The notes below the pieces were generated by a model that saw nothing but the letters and a program-made list of their open reading frames with translations, did not search any database and was not told where the DNA came from. A DNA stretch of 20,774 bases from Nemertoderma westbladi (lineage: Eukaryota; Xenacoelomorpha; Nemertodermatida; Nemertodermatidae): positions 1 to 20,774 of the forward strand of contig JAUCBJ010001023.1 of NCBI GenBank assembly GCA_032718475.1, read 5' to 3'. Position numbers and translations under genes: made by a program. How positions within the stretch are numbered: the first letter of the stretch is position 1; each line of letters starts with the position of its first letter. Of the stretch, positions 1 to 9,672 are shown piece by piece.

Positions 1-257
1 AGAATTAGGCAGCAGAAGTGCCGGGGCCGGCGCTAGGTCAGAAGGTGCTAGGCCCGCTAGGGCCCTAGCACATAGCCTCTTCTAAATATTGCTATACTCT
101 ATACTGCTATAGGCTGACAGCTGGCTGATAGGGCCTACATCTGTCATCTGTAGAAAAACATTCCATTACTGCATTATGTCTTCCAAAGTCAGTCGGTGAT
201 ATACCTAGGCGATTTTGGACTTACACTCCGGCCATATACAGATATAGGCCTACCTGC
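1..257. other. Non-coding flank, nothing recognised
   Basis: No supported gene. The first 70 bases are GC-rich with short overlapping palindromes around GGGCCC and GCTAGG. A TAGGCCTAC motif occurs near 245. Nothing else could be assigned. Confidence 0.5.
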
Positions 258-260
258 CTA

Positions 261-775
261 CTGGTATTTGGTCCGCGGACCAAATACTTTTTCGGGGGGT
301 CTGGGGAGGGGATGGCAATGTTATTAAAACTTCTGACCTTTCAGCAAAGACTACCTGCTTGTACACTTACTGTAATTAATCTCGTCCACATATTCAAACT
401 CTCAGGACCTGTAATTAATGATTTGATCCAGCTAAAAATTAATAGTACTGAACATGAAACATGACTAGCTAGTGCCAGATGAACTGTACCTACAGTACTT
501 CAAGGCCAGCTGTTTGGTCTTCCAATCTGCCAATACCACATCTGATTACCTCAACACACCAATGATTGAAATCAATTAATGAAGCCGTATTGAAATACGA
601 AAAGTATTTGGTCCATTACAGTACAATCATTATGACTTACAACCAACTGATTGCTTAAGACCGGACCAAATACCAGGAGTATGTATGTATATTATACTAC
701 CGATAGTTGGTCCGCTCCTATAGGGTTCCATTACAAATTTTACATTGAAAAGCATTAGGCCGGACCAAATACCAG
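261..775. mobile_element. Candidate non-autonomous DNA element with 15 bp inverted ends and TA flanks
   Basis: CTGGTATTTGGTCCG at 261-275 is the exact reverse complement of CGGACCAAATACCAG at 761-775. Both ends are bordered by TA (259-260 and 776-777), as expected for a Tc1/mariner-like insertion. There is no transposase reading frame, so it would be a MITE. A second, inner inverted pair exists (277-294 against 599-615), so the true boundaries are uncertain. The same right end recurs at 1051-1065, followed again by TA. It may instead be a cluster of related end sequences. Confidence 0.4.
264..287. repeat. Perfect 24 bp palindrome at the left end of the element
   Basis: GTATTTGGTCCG (264-275) is followed directly by its own reverse complement (276-287) with no spacer. 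Each half carries the 11-mer found five more times before position 1062. It could be a head-to-head join of two element ends. Confidence 0.8.
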
Positions 776-924
776 TAGTATATATATAGGTAAACACTTA
801 TTTCTAAATCATTTAGCAACAGTGTTGTGTTTGTTCTGGGGGAAGATCCCCCGGGAAAAGGGTTTCTTTGGGGGCCAAATCAGAAAAAATGGGGCTTGGA
901 ATGTTTTGGGGTTGGTGTTTAAAA
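663..924 (+). repeat. Direct repeat copy 1 (~260 bp)
   Basis: This matches 961-1214 nearly base for base. Both copies begin GGACCAAATACCAGGAGTAT, contain GATAGTTGGTCCGCTCCT and the TATATATAGG stretch, and end near GGGGCTTGGAATGTTTT and TTTAAAA. Copy 1 has a short insertion near 683-692. The short open frame spanning both copies (822-1013) has no recognisable content. Confidence 0.85.
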
Positions 925-960
925 ATCCAATAGTGCGGGTATTTAATTATCCCATAGTGA

Positions 961-1214
961 GGACCAAATACCAGGAGTATGATATACTACCGATAGTTGG
1001 TCCGCTCCTGTAGGCTTCCATTACAAATTTTACATTGAAAAGCATTAGGCCGGACCAAATACCAGTAGTATATATATAGGCAATCACTTATTTCTAAATC
1101 ATTTCGCAACTGTATTGTGTTTGTTCTGGGGGAATTTCCCCAAGGAAAAGGGTTTCTTTGGGGGCCAAATCATAAAAATTGGGGCTTGGAATGTTTTAGG
1201 GTTGGAATTTAAAA
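961..1214 (+). repeat. Direct repeat copy 2 (~254 bp)
   Basis: Second copy of the 663-924 unit, separated from it by 36 bp. A third partial copy of its end, GGGGCTTGGAATGTT, lies at 1215-1229, exactly where recognisable gag coding sequence begins. The 5' end of the retrotransposon may therefore have been lost by recombination at this repeat. Confidence 0.85.
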
Positions 1215-1232
1215 GGGGCTTGGAATGTTATG

Positions 1233-2276
1233 ATGTTGAATCAAGCCGAGTTGATGCAACAACAGACGACGGCAATGGCGGATAGACAATACCAATTTAT
1301 GCAGGAACATTCTAGAACGATGGCTACGCAACAAAATGAGTTATTTTCCAATTGAATGGAGAGTCATAAGAATAGTCGTTTTAGAGAACTTCAGGATATG
1401 CTGTCGAATGAAAGAGACCCTGCAAATGAACCAAATAGTGGCCGTCGCGACCATGGTGATAATAGTGGCTGGGGTATTAGAGGAACAGGTGCTCACCAGA
1501 TACATAGCTGCACGAAGTTATCAGAGACCATACCACCTTTCGACCCAAAGAAGATGTTTATACAAACATGGTTTGATGATTATTATGATCGTATTATGGA
1601 TGACTCTAGGGTTCCACAGGATGAACGTAGGGGTCGTTTACTGGCTAAAGTTGGTCGTTTACACACGATGTTGGAGGAAACATTATAAGAGGATGACAGA
1701 AATGATTATCCGTCATTGAAGAAAGCTGTTATTGATTTATTATCAGATTATAAAGAGAATACAGCTTCTAATATAGCAATATGTAAACAAGGGATCATTG
1801 AGTCTTTGTGGGAATTCGTAGAACGATTCATGATGGCTGTTCGCCTTCGTAGGGAACAGTTCGATGGGAATGGAGAGGAGTCTATACTACAGGATTTCTT
1901 TGCATCTAATGTTCGCTGTGAGTTGAGTGGAAGACTAAGAGGATGATGTCGATTGAATGTGCAATCAACCTGGAAGGAGTTATTTCGAAAAGCGTATGTT
2001 TTAGATATGGTGTTTTCAAATACTGTTGTCAAATCAATTGTTAACACAAATGAAGTGGAGACAAATGCAATTAGGGGCAATTCTAAACCCAACTCAAGTA
2101 ATTATTCTGACTCGAGTTCAACTAAATCGAAGATTACTTGTTTTAATTGTAGTAGAACAATTGTAGTGGATAATTGGGGCACCGAAAGAACTGTTTGTTT
2201 TAAGGAAAAATTGAAGCATATTAGCAAATCGAATGATAACTGTCGTGAATCTACCTCCAAAGAAACTGGTTGTTAG
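1233..2276 (+). pseudogene. LTR retrotransposon gag, broken by stops
   Basis: This would be the nucleocapsid/capsid protein that packages element RNA. One reading frame runs from ATG 1233 to TAG 2274-2276 (347 codons). It is interrupted only by in-frame stops at 1353 (TGA), 1686 (TAA) and 1944 (TGA), with no frameshift needed. The start is Gln-rich (QQQTTAMADRQYQF). The middle has a capsid-like segment with IIESLWEFVERFMMAVRLR. Near the end lies a decayed CCHC knuckle, ITCFNCSRT then VVDNW, where the expected His and last Cys have been replaced. Identification rests on position before the protease and these motifs rather than strong similarity. Confidence 0.7.
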
Positions 2277-2738
2277 TTTAGTTCAAGTTGGCTTCGATAA
2301 AATAAATCTTACCCAAGATGATTATAGGGATGATGAAATGGAAAATGTTAAATCAAAACAAGAGCCTATTACTTCATATGCTTCATGAGCAGAATAAATC
2401 ATTTAATTTACAACTGAAGGGTCAATGCTTGGGACGTTGCTTTGTTTCTTCGAGTTTGGAGGGTATTCCTAAGAGAGCTTTTGTTGATACTGGGAGCGAA
2501 ATATCTATAATTTCTAGTGATGTATTGGAAGAAATACAATCATTCAGTTCAATGAAGTTTGAGTTGAGGAAACCATATTTTGAAACAAAGTCAGCTTCTG
2601 GGCGTCCACTAGATATTGTGGCTTGTGAAAAAATGAAAATGTGTTTGGGTGAGGAGTAGAACATTTGGTAGAATTACAAGTTAATAGGAAGCCGAGTCAT
2701 GAATTTCCAATTGGTCTGGATATATTAGGAACATTTGA
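2277..2738 (+). pseudogene. Retropepsin-like aspartic protease, broken, cut by the LINE
   Basis: The processing protease of the retrotransposon. The active-site motif AFVDTGSEISIIS is encoded in the frame that runs 2318-2659, with the catalytic Asp at residue 57 of that frame. Coding shifts frame around 2330-2400. After the TAG at 2657-2659 it continues one frame away as EHLVELQVNRKP and on to IGLDILG, where the LINE interrupts it. The GLDILG segment resembles the conserved C-terminal hydrophobic motif of retropepsins. Sequence after the LINE at 6046 continues the same domain. Confidence 0.8.
2726..2738 (+). repeat. Target-site duplication, left copy (LINE)
   Basis: TAGGAACATTTGA here is repeated exactly at 6045-6057. 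The pair brackets the LINE. Removing the insertion restores a continuous protease-linker reading. Confidence 0.85.
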
Positions 2739-3129
2739 ACAGAATTTAGAACATTTCAGGTCAGGTCAGGTATTCTAGGTCATTGATCAAGAAAACTTGC
2801 CACCTCCATGCAGCATAAAGGAGGTGCCACCTGTAGCTGCATAGACCCTCTTACTAGGGCAAATCTGGTCCTGTAACTAGGACCCCCTTCGTTCTGGGAT
2901 AAGGACGCCCTTGGTCCTGGTTTAAGGACCCATATACTTGGCTACAGGGGTATATGGCCTGACCAGGCAGATGGTGATCTACCAATGGCTGGTCCGGAGT
3001 AGAGTGTTCTCATGTCCACTCTGAGAGTACTTCACTGCGACCTGCACCTGGCAGCAAGGGTACAGGGCATGACCCAGCAGATGAGCTGCAACAGCCAATG
3101 GTGGGTCATGTGCGCCAAAGTAGATATGG

Positions 3130-4156
3130 GTGATGGGCCTCATATCTGACTCCATTGCGACACCCACCCTGTGGAATGGCAAACCAGGGTGTGGTATTTG
3201 CCCCGAGGGCGGTTGGCGACTCGCCCTCGCGTCAGCAGATGATAGTGGCAATGGTGGAATTGGTCTATTGATGAATCCAACTGCACATGCAGCATTGGAC
3301 AAAATAGACCAAATATCTAACCGCATCATCCGTTGCCACTTCTCATGTTCTGGAAGACTGGCTAAGAAGTTTCCTAAGGTGGTTCTGATTGTGTGCTACT
3401 CTCCAACTAGTGTTGCCCCTGTAGAGGAGGTGGAAAATTTCTACCACAATCTACAAGCAGCTACTGATGGAGTGGATCAGCATGCATTCTTAACATTCCT
3501 GGGAGACTTTAATGCAAGTCTGCATCAATCACCTACATCGCCCTGGGTCTATAGCAATAGTGTTAACCGAAATTCTGTCCATCTTCAGGATTTTATCTCT
3601 GGAAATGGATTGTTTTCGGCTGGAACCCAGTTCAAGAAGCGAACTGGAAACCTATGGACTCATAGTGGACCCAGTGGTCACAAGTCGCAGATAGACCATA
3701 TTCTGTTTCGAGGGAATACAGGAGCTCTATACAAGACTGTAATGCATTTACACTTCGACCCTTCTCCAGTGATCACCGCCTTATTGTGGCCAAGGTAAGA
3801 CTTAGTCTGCGTGCTAGCAGAACAACGAAATCTGCCTTGCCGCGGCATGACTGGTCCTCTCTGTTGCAACAGCCAAGTGTGAGATCCAGCTTTACACTAC
3901 AGCTGAGCAACAGTATGAGGCTCTTGCCTCTGAGGCGGCAGATCACTGTGAGGGCTTTACTGCCTTTACAGAAGCAGTTAAGTTAGCAGCTGCAGAAACA
4001 GTTCCTGTATACCCTCGAAACAGGAAAAGGGCCCCCTGGACTGACAACAAAATTCAGAAGTGCCGAAATGACCTTCATAAGGCGCAGAAAGAGTCCCGAC
4101 TCAAACAGACTACAGCGGCCAAGAATGCAGTTAAGGCTGCATCTAGGTCCCTGAAC
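3130..4156 (+). pseudogene. LINE AP-type endonuclease and EN-RT linker, frameshifted
   Basis: This domain nicks target DNA for target-primed reverse transcription. In the first frame (3130-3798) the motifs GGIGLLMNP, VVLIVCYSPT, FLGDFNASL and HKSQIDHILF appear in the usual order. The C-terminal catalytic Ser-Asp-His (SSDHRLIVAKVRLSLR) lies in a different frame from about 3730. A further shift near 3860-3880 leads into a Lys/Arg-rich linker (YPRNRKRAPWTDNKIQK) that reaches TGA at 4157. The N-terminal endonuclease motif was not found, so the domain is incomplete or too diverged upstream of 3130. Confidence 0.8.
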
Positions 4157-4160
4157 TGAA

Positions 4161-5376
4161 CAGGCAGTACTCTGCTAATCTACAGGAGCTAATAAACCAA
4201 CAGGTTGATGCCATCAATGATGCTGACGACAGCAGGCAATCATCCCAGGCATGGAAATCGATCAATCTGCTTACTGGGCGGAAAAGCCAACCAACCACCA
4301 AGGTTAAGGCTGAATCACCAGCCGATCGCCTCAATGGTCGGAGAGCCCACTTTGAAAAGCTCCTCAATAATGACAGGGTATTGCCTGATAACTTTATAGA
4401 AGTAAAAGTGTCTGAGTCTGTACTCCCAGATATTCCCATTGGCGATATCTCCTTTGCAGAAGTGAAGGCTGCTGCAAAGAGCATTAAGACCAATCGTGCC
4501 AGTGGAGTAGATGGTGTTCCCCCTGAGGTCTTTAAAATACCTGAGTGTTTAAAGCTCATCTATCCCATCATAGTAGACATGTACCGAACAACAAGAGTCC
4601 CACAAGAAATGAAAACAAATAAGTTGGTGCCAGTTCCCAAGAAGGGCAACCTAACACTCTATGGTTCTTTTCGGGGAATCTCATTGATCTCGATTGCTGC
4701 AAAGCTATACAATAGGATTCTATTAAATCGCATCAGGGATCCCATTGAGAGACTGCTCCGTGGAAATCAGAATGGGTTCCGTAAAGGTCGTGGGACCATG
4801 GAGCCCATTTTGGCACTTAGAAGGATAATTGAAGAGTTATCAAAAAAGAAAGACAGGCATCTGGCTGTTATCTTTGTTGACTTCTTCAAGGCCTTTGATT
4901 CAGTCTCTCGCTCACGTATGTTCAGCATACTTTCATTATATGGGATTCCTGATGAAATTATTGCAGCAATCAGATCAGTATACGATGGTTCGACAACATT
5001 TGTGTCTACTATTGACGGTGACACAGAACCATTTGAAGTGTTATGGGGCGTCCTCCAGGGAGACACACTTGCACCATTCTTGTTCATAATTGTTGTTGAC
5101 TATGTTCTACGCATGTCCTTAGATCATCATAATGATGGTGGGGTGATGATAACTCCACCTACTGGCTCCAGAAGTCGAGGAAATCCTGCCAAGTACCTAA
5201 CTGATCTAGACTTTGCTGATGACTTAGGAGTACTCTCAGAATCATTAGAGGGATCCCAACGGCTCCTCAGCTCATTAGAACATGCTGCTTCTAGTGTTGG
5301 TCTTTTTATTAACTCCAGAAAGACCAAAATTCTGACAGTTAACTTTGAAAGTCTCAGCAAGTCTCTGATCGGATGA
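4161..5376 (+). pseudogene. LINE reverse transcriptase (fingers and palm)
   Basis: It would copy element RNA into DNA at the nicked target. The open frame from 4381 shows the RT blocks in order: NRASGVDGVPPEVF, VPVPKKGN then SFRGISLISIAAKLYNRIL, NQNGFRKGRGT, the first catalytic Asp in AVIFVDFFKAFDSVSR, GVLQGDTLAPFLF, the FADD catalytic pair in LDFADDLGVLSE, and SVGLFINSRKTKI. The frame extends upstream to about 4161 without a start. All three catalytic aspartates are intact. TGA at 5374-5376 truncates the protein before the thumb, which continues in another frame. Confidence 0.92.
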
Positions 5377-5990
5377 GCATAAGCTCAAAGGGTGGTATGC
5401 TTGAGCATGTGGGCGACTTCTGTTACCTGGGATCATGGATCCGGAAGTCAGGTGAGGACCTTCGAATACGTAAGGGAAAGGCATGGGCAGCCTTGAATAG
5501 GCTTTCCAGGATTTGGAAGTCACCGAGAATTAATCGGAAACTTAAGGTCCGATTATTTAGAGCAGCAGTAGTTCCAGTACTCCTCTACGGGAGTCCATGC
5601 TGGGCTCTAACTGCTGAGGACACCAAATCTCTGGATGGCACATTCACAAGAATGCTACGCCGGGTTCATTGTGTCAAGTGCAATGCACACATCTCCAACC
5701 AGACACTACATAACATTGGAGGTATCTCATTGGTTCCCCCAAGCGTGACACTAGAACAAAATCGCCTCCGCTTTGCAGGACATTGCTTTCGCCGTGAGGA
5801 CCAGCCAGTGCATAATCTTCTACTTTGGCAGCCTCATGGAGTGAATAAGCATGGTGGACAGCCCATGACTTTCTTGAGACGCATCTTAAAGGACACTGGC
5901 CTTGATGATGCGGATGATCTAGCAAATGTCATGGGTGATAGGGAGTTGTGGCGGTGCAATTTTGTTGACAAGCCGGCACAGCATTCTTAA
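5373..5990 (+). pseudogene. LINE RT thumb and C-terminal region, shifted frame
   Basis: Continuation of the RT protein one frame away, ending at TAA 5988-5990. It contains GDFCYLGSWIRKSGEDLRIR, LKVRLFRAAVVPVLLYGS with the following PCWALT, RMLRRVHCV and a terminal MGDRELWR-type motif. The Cys/His residues of the latter half (HCVKCNAH) are compatible with the C-terminal domain of such elements. The overlap with the upstream frame at 5373-5376 marks a single frameshift. About 55 bases of 3' UTR and the TAG tail follow. Confidence 0.85.
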
Positions 5991-6044
5991 AAATGCAGCT
6001 ACAATGCAGCATGCCGATCCTAGTAGTAGTAGTAGTAGTAGTAG

Positions 6045-6057
6045 TAGGAACATTTGA
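6045..6057 (+). repeat. Target-site duplication, right copy (LINE)
   Basis: Exact copy of 2726-2738. Its first three bases could also belong to the TAG tail, so the duplication is 10-13 bp. Confidence 0.85.
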
Positions 6058-6389
6058 GTGCGGATTGAAATGGAATTTTTGTGGCGAAATGGTATTAATA
6101 GTTAATGGGCAAGACGTTGCCACAGAGACAATATCGAGACCAATGGGCGATGGATCAGTGTCTGCTGTGTGGTGTAACGAGATAGTAACTATACCACCAC
6201 GAAGTCGTTTGATGATATCAGAGGAGCTCAGTTCACCATTGCCTATCTCGAATAAACAACCATTATTATTTACTCAAGGTGTGAATGTAAATAAACGACA
6301 TGGAGTTTGTGCTGCAACTGCAATTTCATATCCAGATGATCTGCAGCGTATTCCTGTACAGGTAATGAATAATGAAAAATAAATTAACT
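6046..6389 (+). pseudogene. Retrotransposon pol, protease-to-RT linker
   Basis: Resumption of the gypsy pol reading frame after the LINE. The open frame (5993-6382) enters from the TAG tail, which reads as a run of Val and is not native. It then gives GTFECGLKWNFCGEMV and continues through IVTIPPRSRLMI and QRIPVQVMN. These resemble the linker between protease and RT in gypsy pol, where IPP and IPVxVMN-like motifs recur. TAA at 6380-6382 and an abrupt change to the minisatellite at 6390 indicate that several dozen codons are lost. Confidence 0.7.
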
Positions 6390-9284
6390 GATGTTCTTTA
6401 TTCACACCGCGATGTTCTTTATAAACACCGCGATGTTCTTTATAAACACCGCGATGTTCTTTATAAACACCGCGATGTTCTTTATAAACAAGATGTTCTT
6501 TATAAACACCGCGATGTTCTTTATAAACACCACGATGTTCTTTATAAACACCGCGATGTTCTTTATAAACACCGCGATGTTCTTTATAAACACCACGATG
6601 TTCTTTATAAACACCGCGATGTCCTTTATAAACACCGCGATGTTCTTTATAAACACCGCGATGTTCTTTATAAACACCGTGATGTTCTTTATAAACACCG
6701 CGATGTCCTTTATAAACACCGCGATGTTCTTTATAAACACCGCGATGTTCTTTATAAACACCGCGATGTTCTTTATAAACACCGCGATGTTCTTTATAAA
6801 CACCGCGATGTTCTTTATAAACACCACGATGTTCTTGATAAACACCGCGATGTTCTTTATAAACACCACGATGTTCTTTATAAACACCGCGATGTTCTTG
6901 ATAAACACCGCGATGTTCTTTATAAACACCACGATGTTCTTTATAAACACCGCGATGTTCTTTATAAACACCGCGATGTTCTTTATAAACACCGCAATGT
7001 TCTTTATAAACACCGCGATGTTCTTTATAAACACCGCGATGTTCTTGATAAACACCGCGATGTTCTTGATAAACACCGCGATGTTCTTTATAAACACCGC
7101 GATGTTCTTTATAAACACCGCGATGTTCTTTATAAACACCGCGATGTTCTTGATAAACACCGCGATGTTCTTGATAAATACCGCGATGTTCTTTATAAAC
7201 ACCGCGATGTTCTTTATAAACACCGCGATGTTCTTTATAAACACCGCAATGTTCTTTATAAACACCGCGATGTTCTTTATAAACACCGCGATGTTCTTTA
7301 TAAACACCGCGATGTTCTTTATAAACACTGCGATGTTCTTTATAAACACCGCGATGTTCTTTATAAACACCACGATTTTCTTTATAAACACCACGATGTT
7401 CTTTATAAACACCACGATGTTCTTTATAAACACCGCGATGTTCTTGATAAACACCGCGATGTTCTTGATAAACACCGCGATGTTCTTTATAAACACCGCG
7501 ATGTTCTTTATAAACACCGCGATGTTCTTTATAAACACCGCAATGTTCTTTATAAACACCGCGATGTTCTTTATAAACACCGCGATGTTCTTTATAAACA
7601 CCGCGATGTTCTATATAAACACCGCGATGTTCTTTATAAACACCGCGATGTTCTTTATAAACACCGCGATGTTCTTTATAAACACCGCGATGTTCTTGAT
7701 AAACACCGCGATGTTCTTGATAAATACCGCGATGTTCTTTATAAACACCGCGATGTTCTTTATAAACACCGCGATGTTCTTTATAAACACCGCAATGTTC
7801 TTTATAAACACCGCGATGTTCTTTATAAACACCGCGATGTTCTTTATAAACACCGCGATGTTCTTTATAAACACCGCGATGTTCTTTATAAACACCGCAA
7901 TGTTCTTTATAAACACCGCGATGTTCTTTATAAACACCGCGATGTTCTTGATAAACACCGCGATGTTCTTGATAAACACCGCGATGTTCTTTATAAACAC
8001 CGCGATGTTCTTTATAAACACCGCGATGTTCTTTATAAACACCGCGATGTTCTTGATAAACACCGCGATGTTCTTGATAAATACCGCGATGTTCTTTATA
8101 AACACCGCGATGTTCTTTATAAACACCGCGATGTTCTTTATAAACACCGCGATGTTCTTTATAAACACCGCGATGTTCTTTATAAACACCGCGATGTTCT
8201 TTATAAACACCGCGATGTTCTTTATAAACACCACGATGTTCTTGATAAACACCGCGATGTTCTTTATAAACACCACGATGTTCTTGATAAACACCGCGAT
8301 GTTCTTTATAAACACCACGATGTTCTTTATAAACACCGCGATGTTCTTTATAAACACCGCGATGTTCTTTATAAACACCGCAATGTTCTTTATAAACACC
8401 GCGATGTTCTTTATAAACACCGCGATGTTCTTGATAAACACCGCGATGTTCTTGATAAACACCGCGATGTTCTTTATAAACACCGCGATGTTCTTTATAA
8501 ACACCGCGATGTTCTTTATAAACACCGCGATGTTCTTGATAAACACCGCGATGTTCTTGATAAATACCGCGATGTTCTTTATAAACACCGCGATGTTCTT
8601 TATAAACACCGCGATGTTCTTTATAAACACCGCAATGTTCTTTATAAACACCGCGATGTTCTTTATAAACACCGCAATGTTCTTTATAAACACCGCGATG
8701 TTCTTGATAAACACCGCGATGTTCTTGATAAATACCGCGATGTTCTTTATAAACACTGCGATGTTCTTTATAAACACCGCGATGTTCTTTATAAACACCG
8801 CGATGTTCTTTATAAACACCGCGATGTTCTTTATAAACACCGCGATGTTCTTGATAAACACCGCGATGTTCTTGATAAATACCGCGATGTTCTTTATAAA
8901 CACTGCGATGTTCTTTATAAACACCGCGATGTTCTTTATAAACACCACGATTTTCTTTATAAACACCACGATGTTCTTTATAAACACCACGATGTTCTTT
9001 ATAAACACCGCGATGTTCTTGATAAACACCGCGATGTTCTTGATAAACACCGCGATGTTCTTTATAAACACCGCGATGTTCTTTATAAACACCGCGATGT
9101 TCTTTATAAACACCGCAATGTTCTTTATAAACACCGCGATGTTCTTTATAAACACCGCGATGTTCTTTATAAACACCGCGATGTTCTTTATAAACACCGC
9201 GATGTTTTTTATAAACACCGCGATGTTCTATATAAACACCGCGATGTTCTTTATAAACACCGCGATGTTCTTTATAAACACCAC
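6390..9284 (+). repeat. 21 bp minisatellite, 138 units, inside the pol reading frame
   Basis: The unit starts GATGTTCTTTATAAAC and ends ACCGC. In the pol frame it reads DVLYKHR. The span of 2,895 bp equals 137 units of 21 bp plus one of 18 bp (near 6474-6491), so no unit breaks frame. The first unit (6390-6410) reads DVLYSHR and the flank after the last reads DVFAQHE. These look like the original retrotransposon residues, so the array grew from pol coding DNA. Variants include CTTGAT for CTTTAT, CCAC for CCGC, GCAATG for GCGATG and AAATACC for AAACACC. Four of six frames are open through the array, which is a property of the unit and not evidence of genes. Confidence 0.97.
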
Positions 9285-9490
9285 GATGTTTTTGCTCAAC
9301 ATGAGTTAGATTTCGGATTGGTGAAACGGGTGCAACATCACACAAATACGGGAGATGCTAGTCCAATTAAGGTTCGGGGACATAGGGTTACAGGGTCGCA
9401 GTGGCCTGTAGTTGAAGAACATGTAAAATCTATGCTAGAGAAGGATGCCTCAGAGAGTCCTTGGCAATTTCGTCCAGTCTTTGCCTTGAA
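9285..9490 (+). pseudogene. Retrotransposon RT, N-terminal remnant
   Basis: In frame with the repeat array, the sequence reads DVFAQHELDFGLVKRV, HHTNTGDASPIK, GHRVTGSQWPVVEEHVKSML, EKDASESPW and PVFALKKK. This is the typical segment entering the gypsy reverse transcriptase (Asp-Val-Phe, then HxIxTGDAxPI, then the Lys-rich strand before the first RT block). Coding ends in a 14-A run at 9489-9502. The RT palm, including the catalytic YxDD region, and RNase H are not in the window. Confidence 0.9.
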
Positions 9491-9672
9491 AAAAAAAAAA
9501 AATTCGTCTAAGGGGGGGGGGGGGGGGGTATAAATTTACGAAAAAAAAGTTTTTGTGACAGAGGGGGGGGGGGGGGGGGGTGTCGAGTTTGCGTGACACT
9601 TTGTGACCGGGGGGGGGGGGGGGGGTGTCCAAAAACTGCAAAATTGCGTGACATACTTTATGAACGCCCCCC
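9489..9672. repeat. Poly-G repeat segment replacing RT/RNase H
   Basis: It has an A14 run (9489-9502), then G17 (9512-9528), G18 (9563-9580) and G17 (9609-9625). Between and after them lie related phrases: TTTGTGACA, GCGTGACACTTTGTGACC, TGTCCAAAAACTGCAAAATT, GCGTGACATACTTTATG and AACGCCCCCC. It resembles a dispersed GTGACA/poly-G repeat that I recall from many invertebrate genomes. No target duplication could be defined. G-run lengths may be affected by sequencing. Confidence 0.7.

Larger units (their letters stand above)
2739..6044 (+). mobile_element. LINE (non-LTR retrotransposon), ~3.3 kb, probably near full length
   Basis: It contains an AP-type endonuclease then a reverse transcriptase and ends in about nine TAG repeats (6021-6047). 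A 13 bp target duplication (2726-2738 and 6045-6057) flanks it. The 5' part has GGTCAGGTCAGGT at 2760-2772, then ~350 bp without clear coding. The single EN-RT polyprotein, 3.3 kb length and microsatellite tail are like RTE-type elements. The thumb region (DFCYLGSWI, LLYGSPCWALT) is also seen in other LINE groups, so the clade is not settled. Frameshifts and a stop show it is dead. Confidence 0.9.

Noticed and set aside
822-1013. 63-codon open frame across the direct repeat
   Set aside because: It lies in duplicated non-coding sequence and has no recognisable content.
1-1215. 5' LTR of the gypsy-type element
   Set aside because: No match to the TGTAATGGGAATAG start or to other parts of the 12184-12455 LTR was found, so it is scored as missing.
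6390-9284. CRISPR array or structural repeat-protein gene
   Set aside because: Units are contiguous with no unique spacers, and the flanks are retrotransposon pol, not a host gene. The 19 and 16 bp arrays likewise lack spacers.
6391-9309. Open frame of 972 codons repeating MFFINTA
   Set aside because: It is the same 21 bp array read one frame over. No unique domain and no flanking coding support.
6274-9345. Minus-strand open frames in the array (EHRGVYK and FIKNIAV repeats)
   Set aside because: A 21 bp unit keeps any open frame open. The unique ends carry no recognisable protein, and plus-strand flanks fit gypsy pol.
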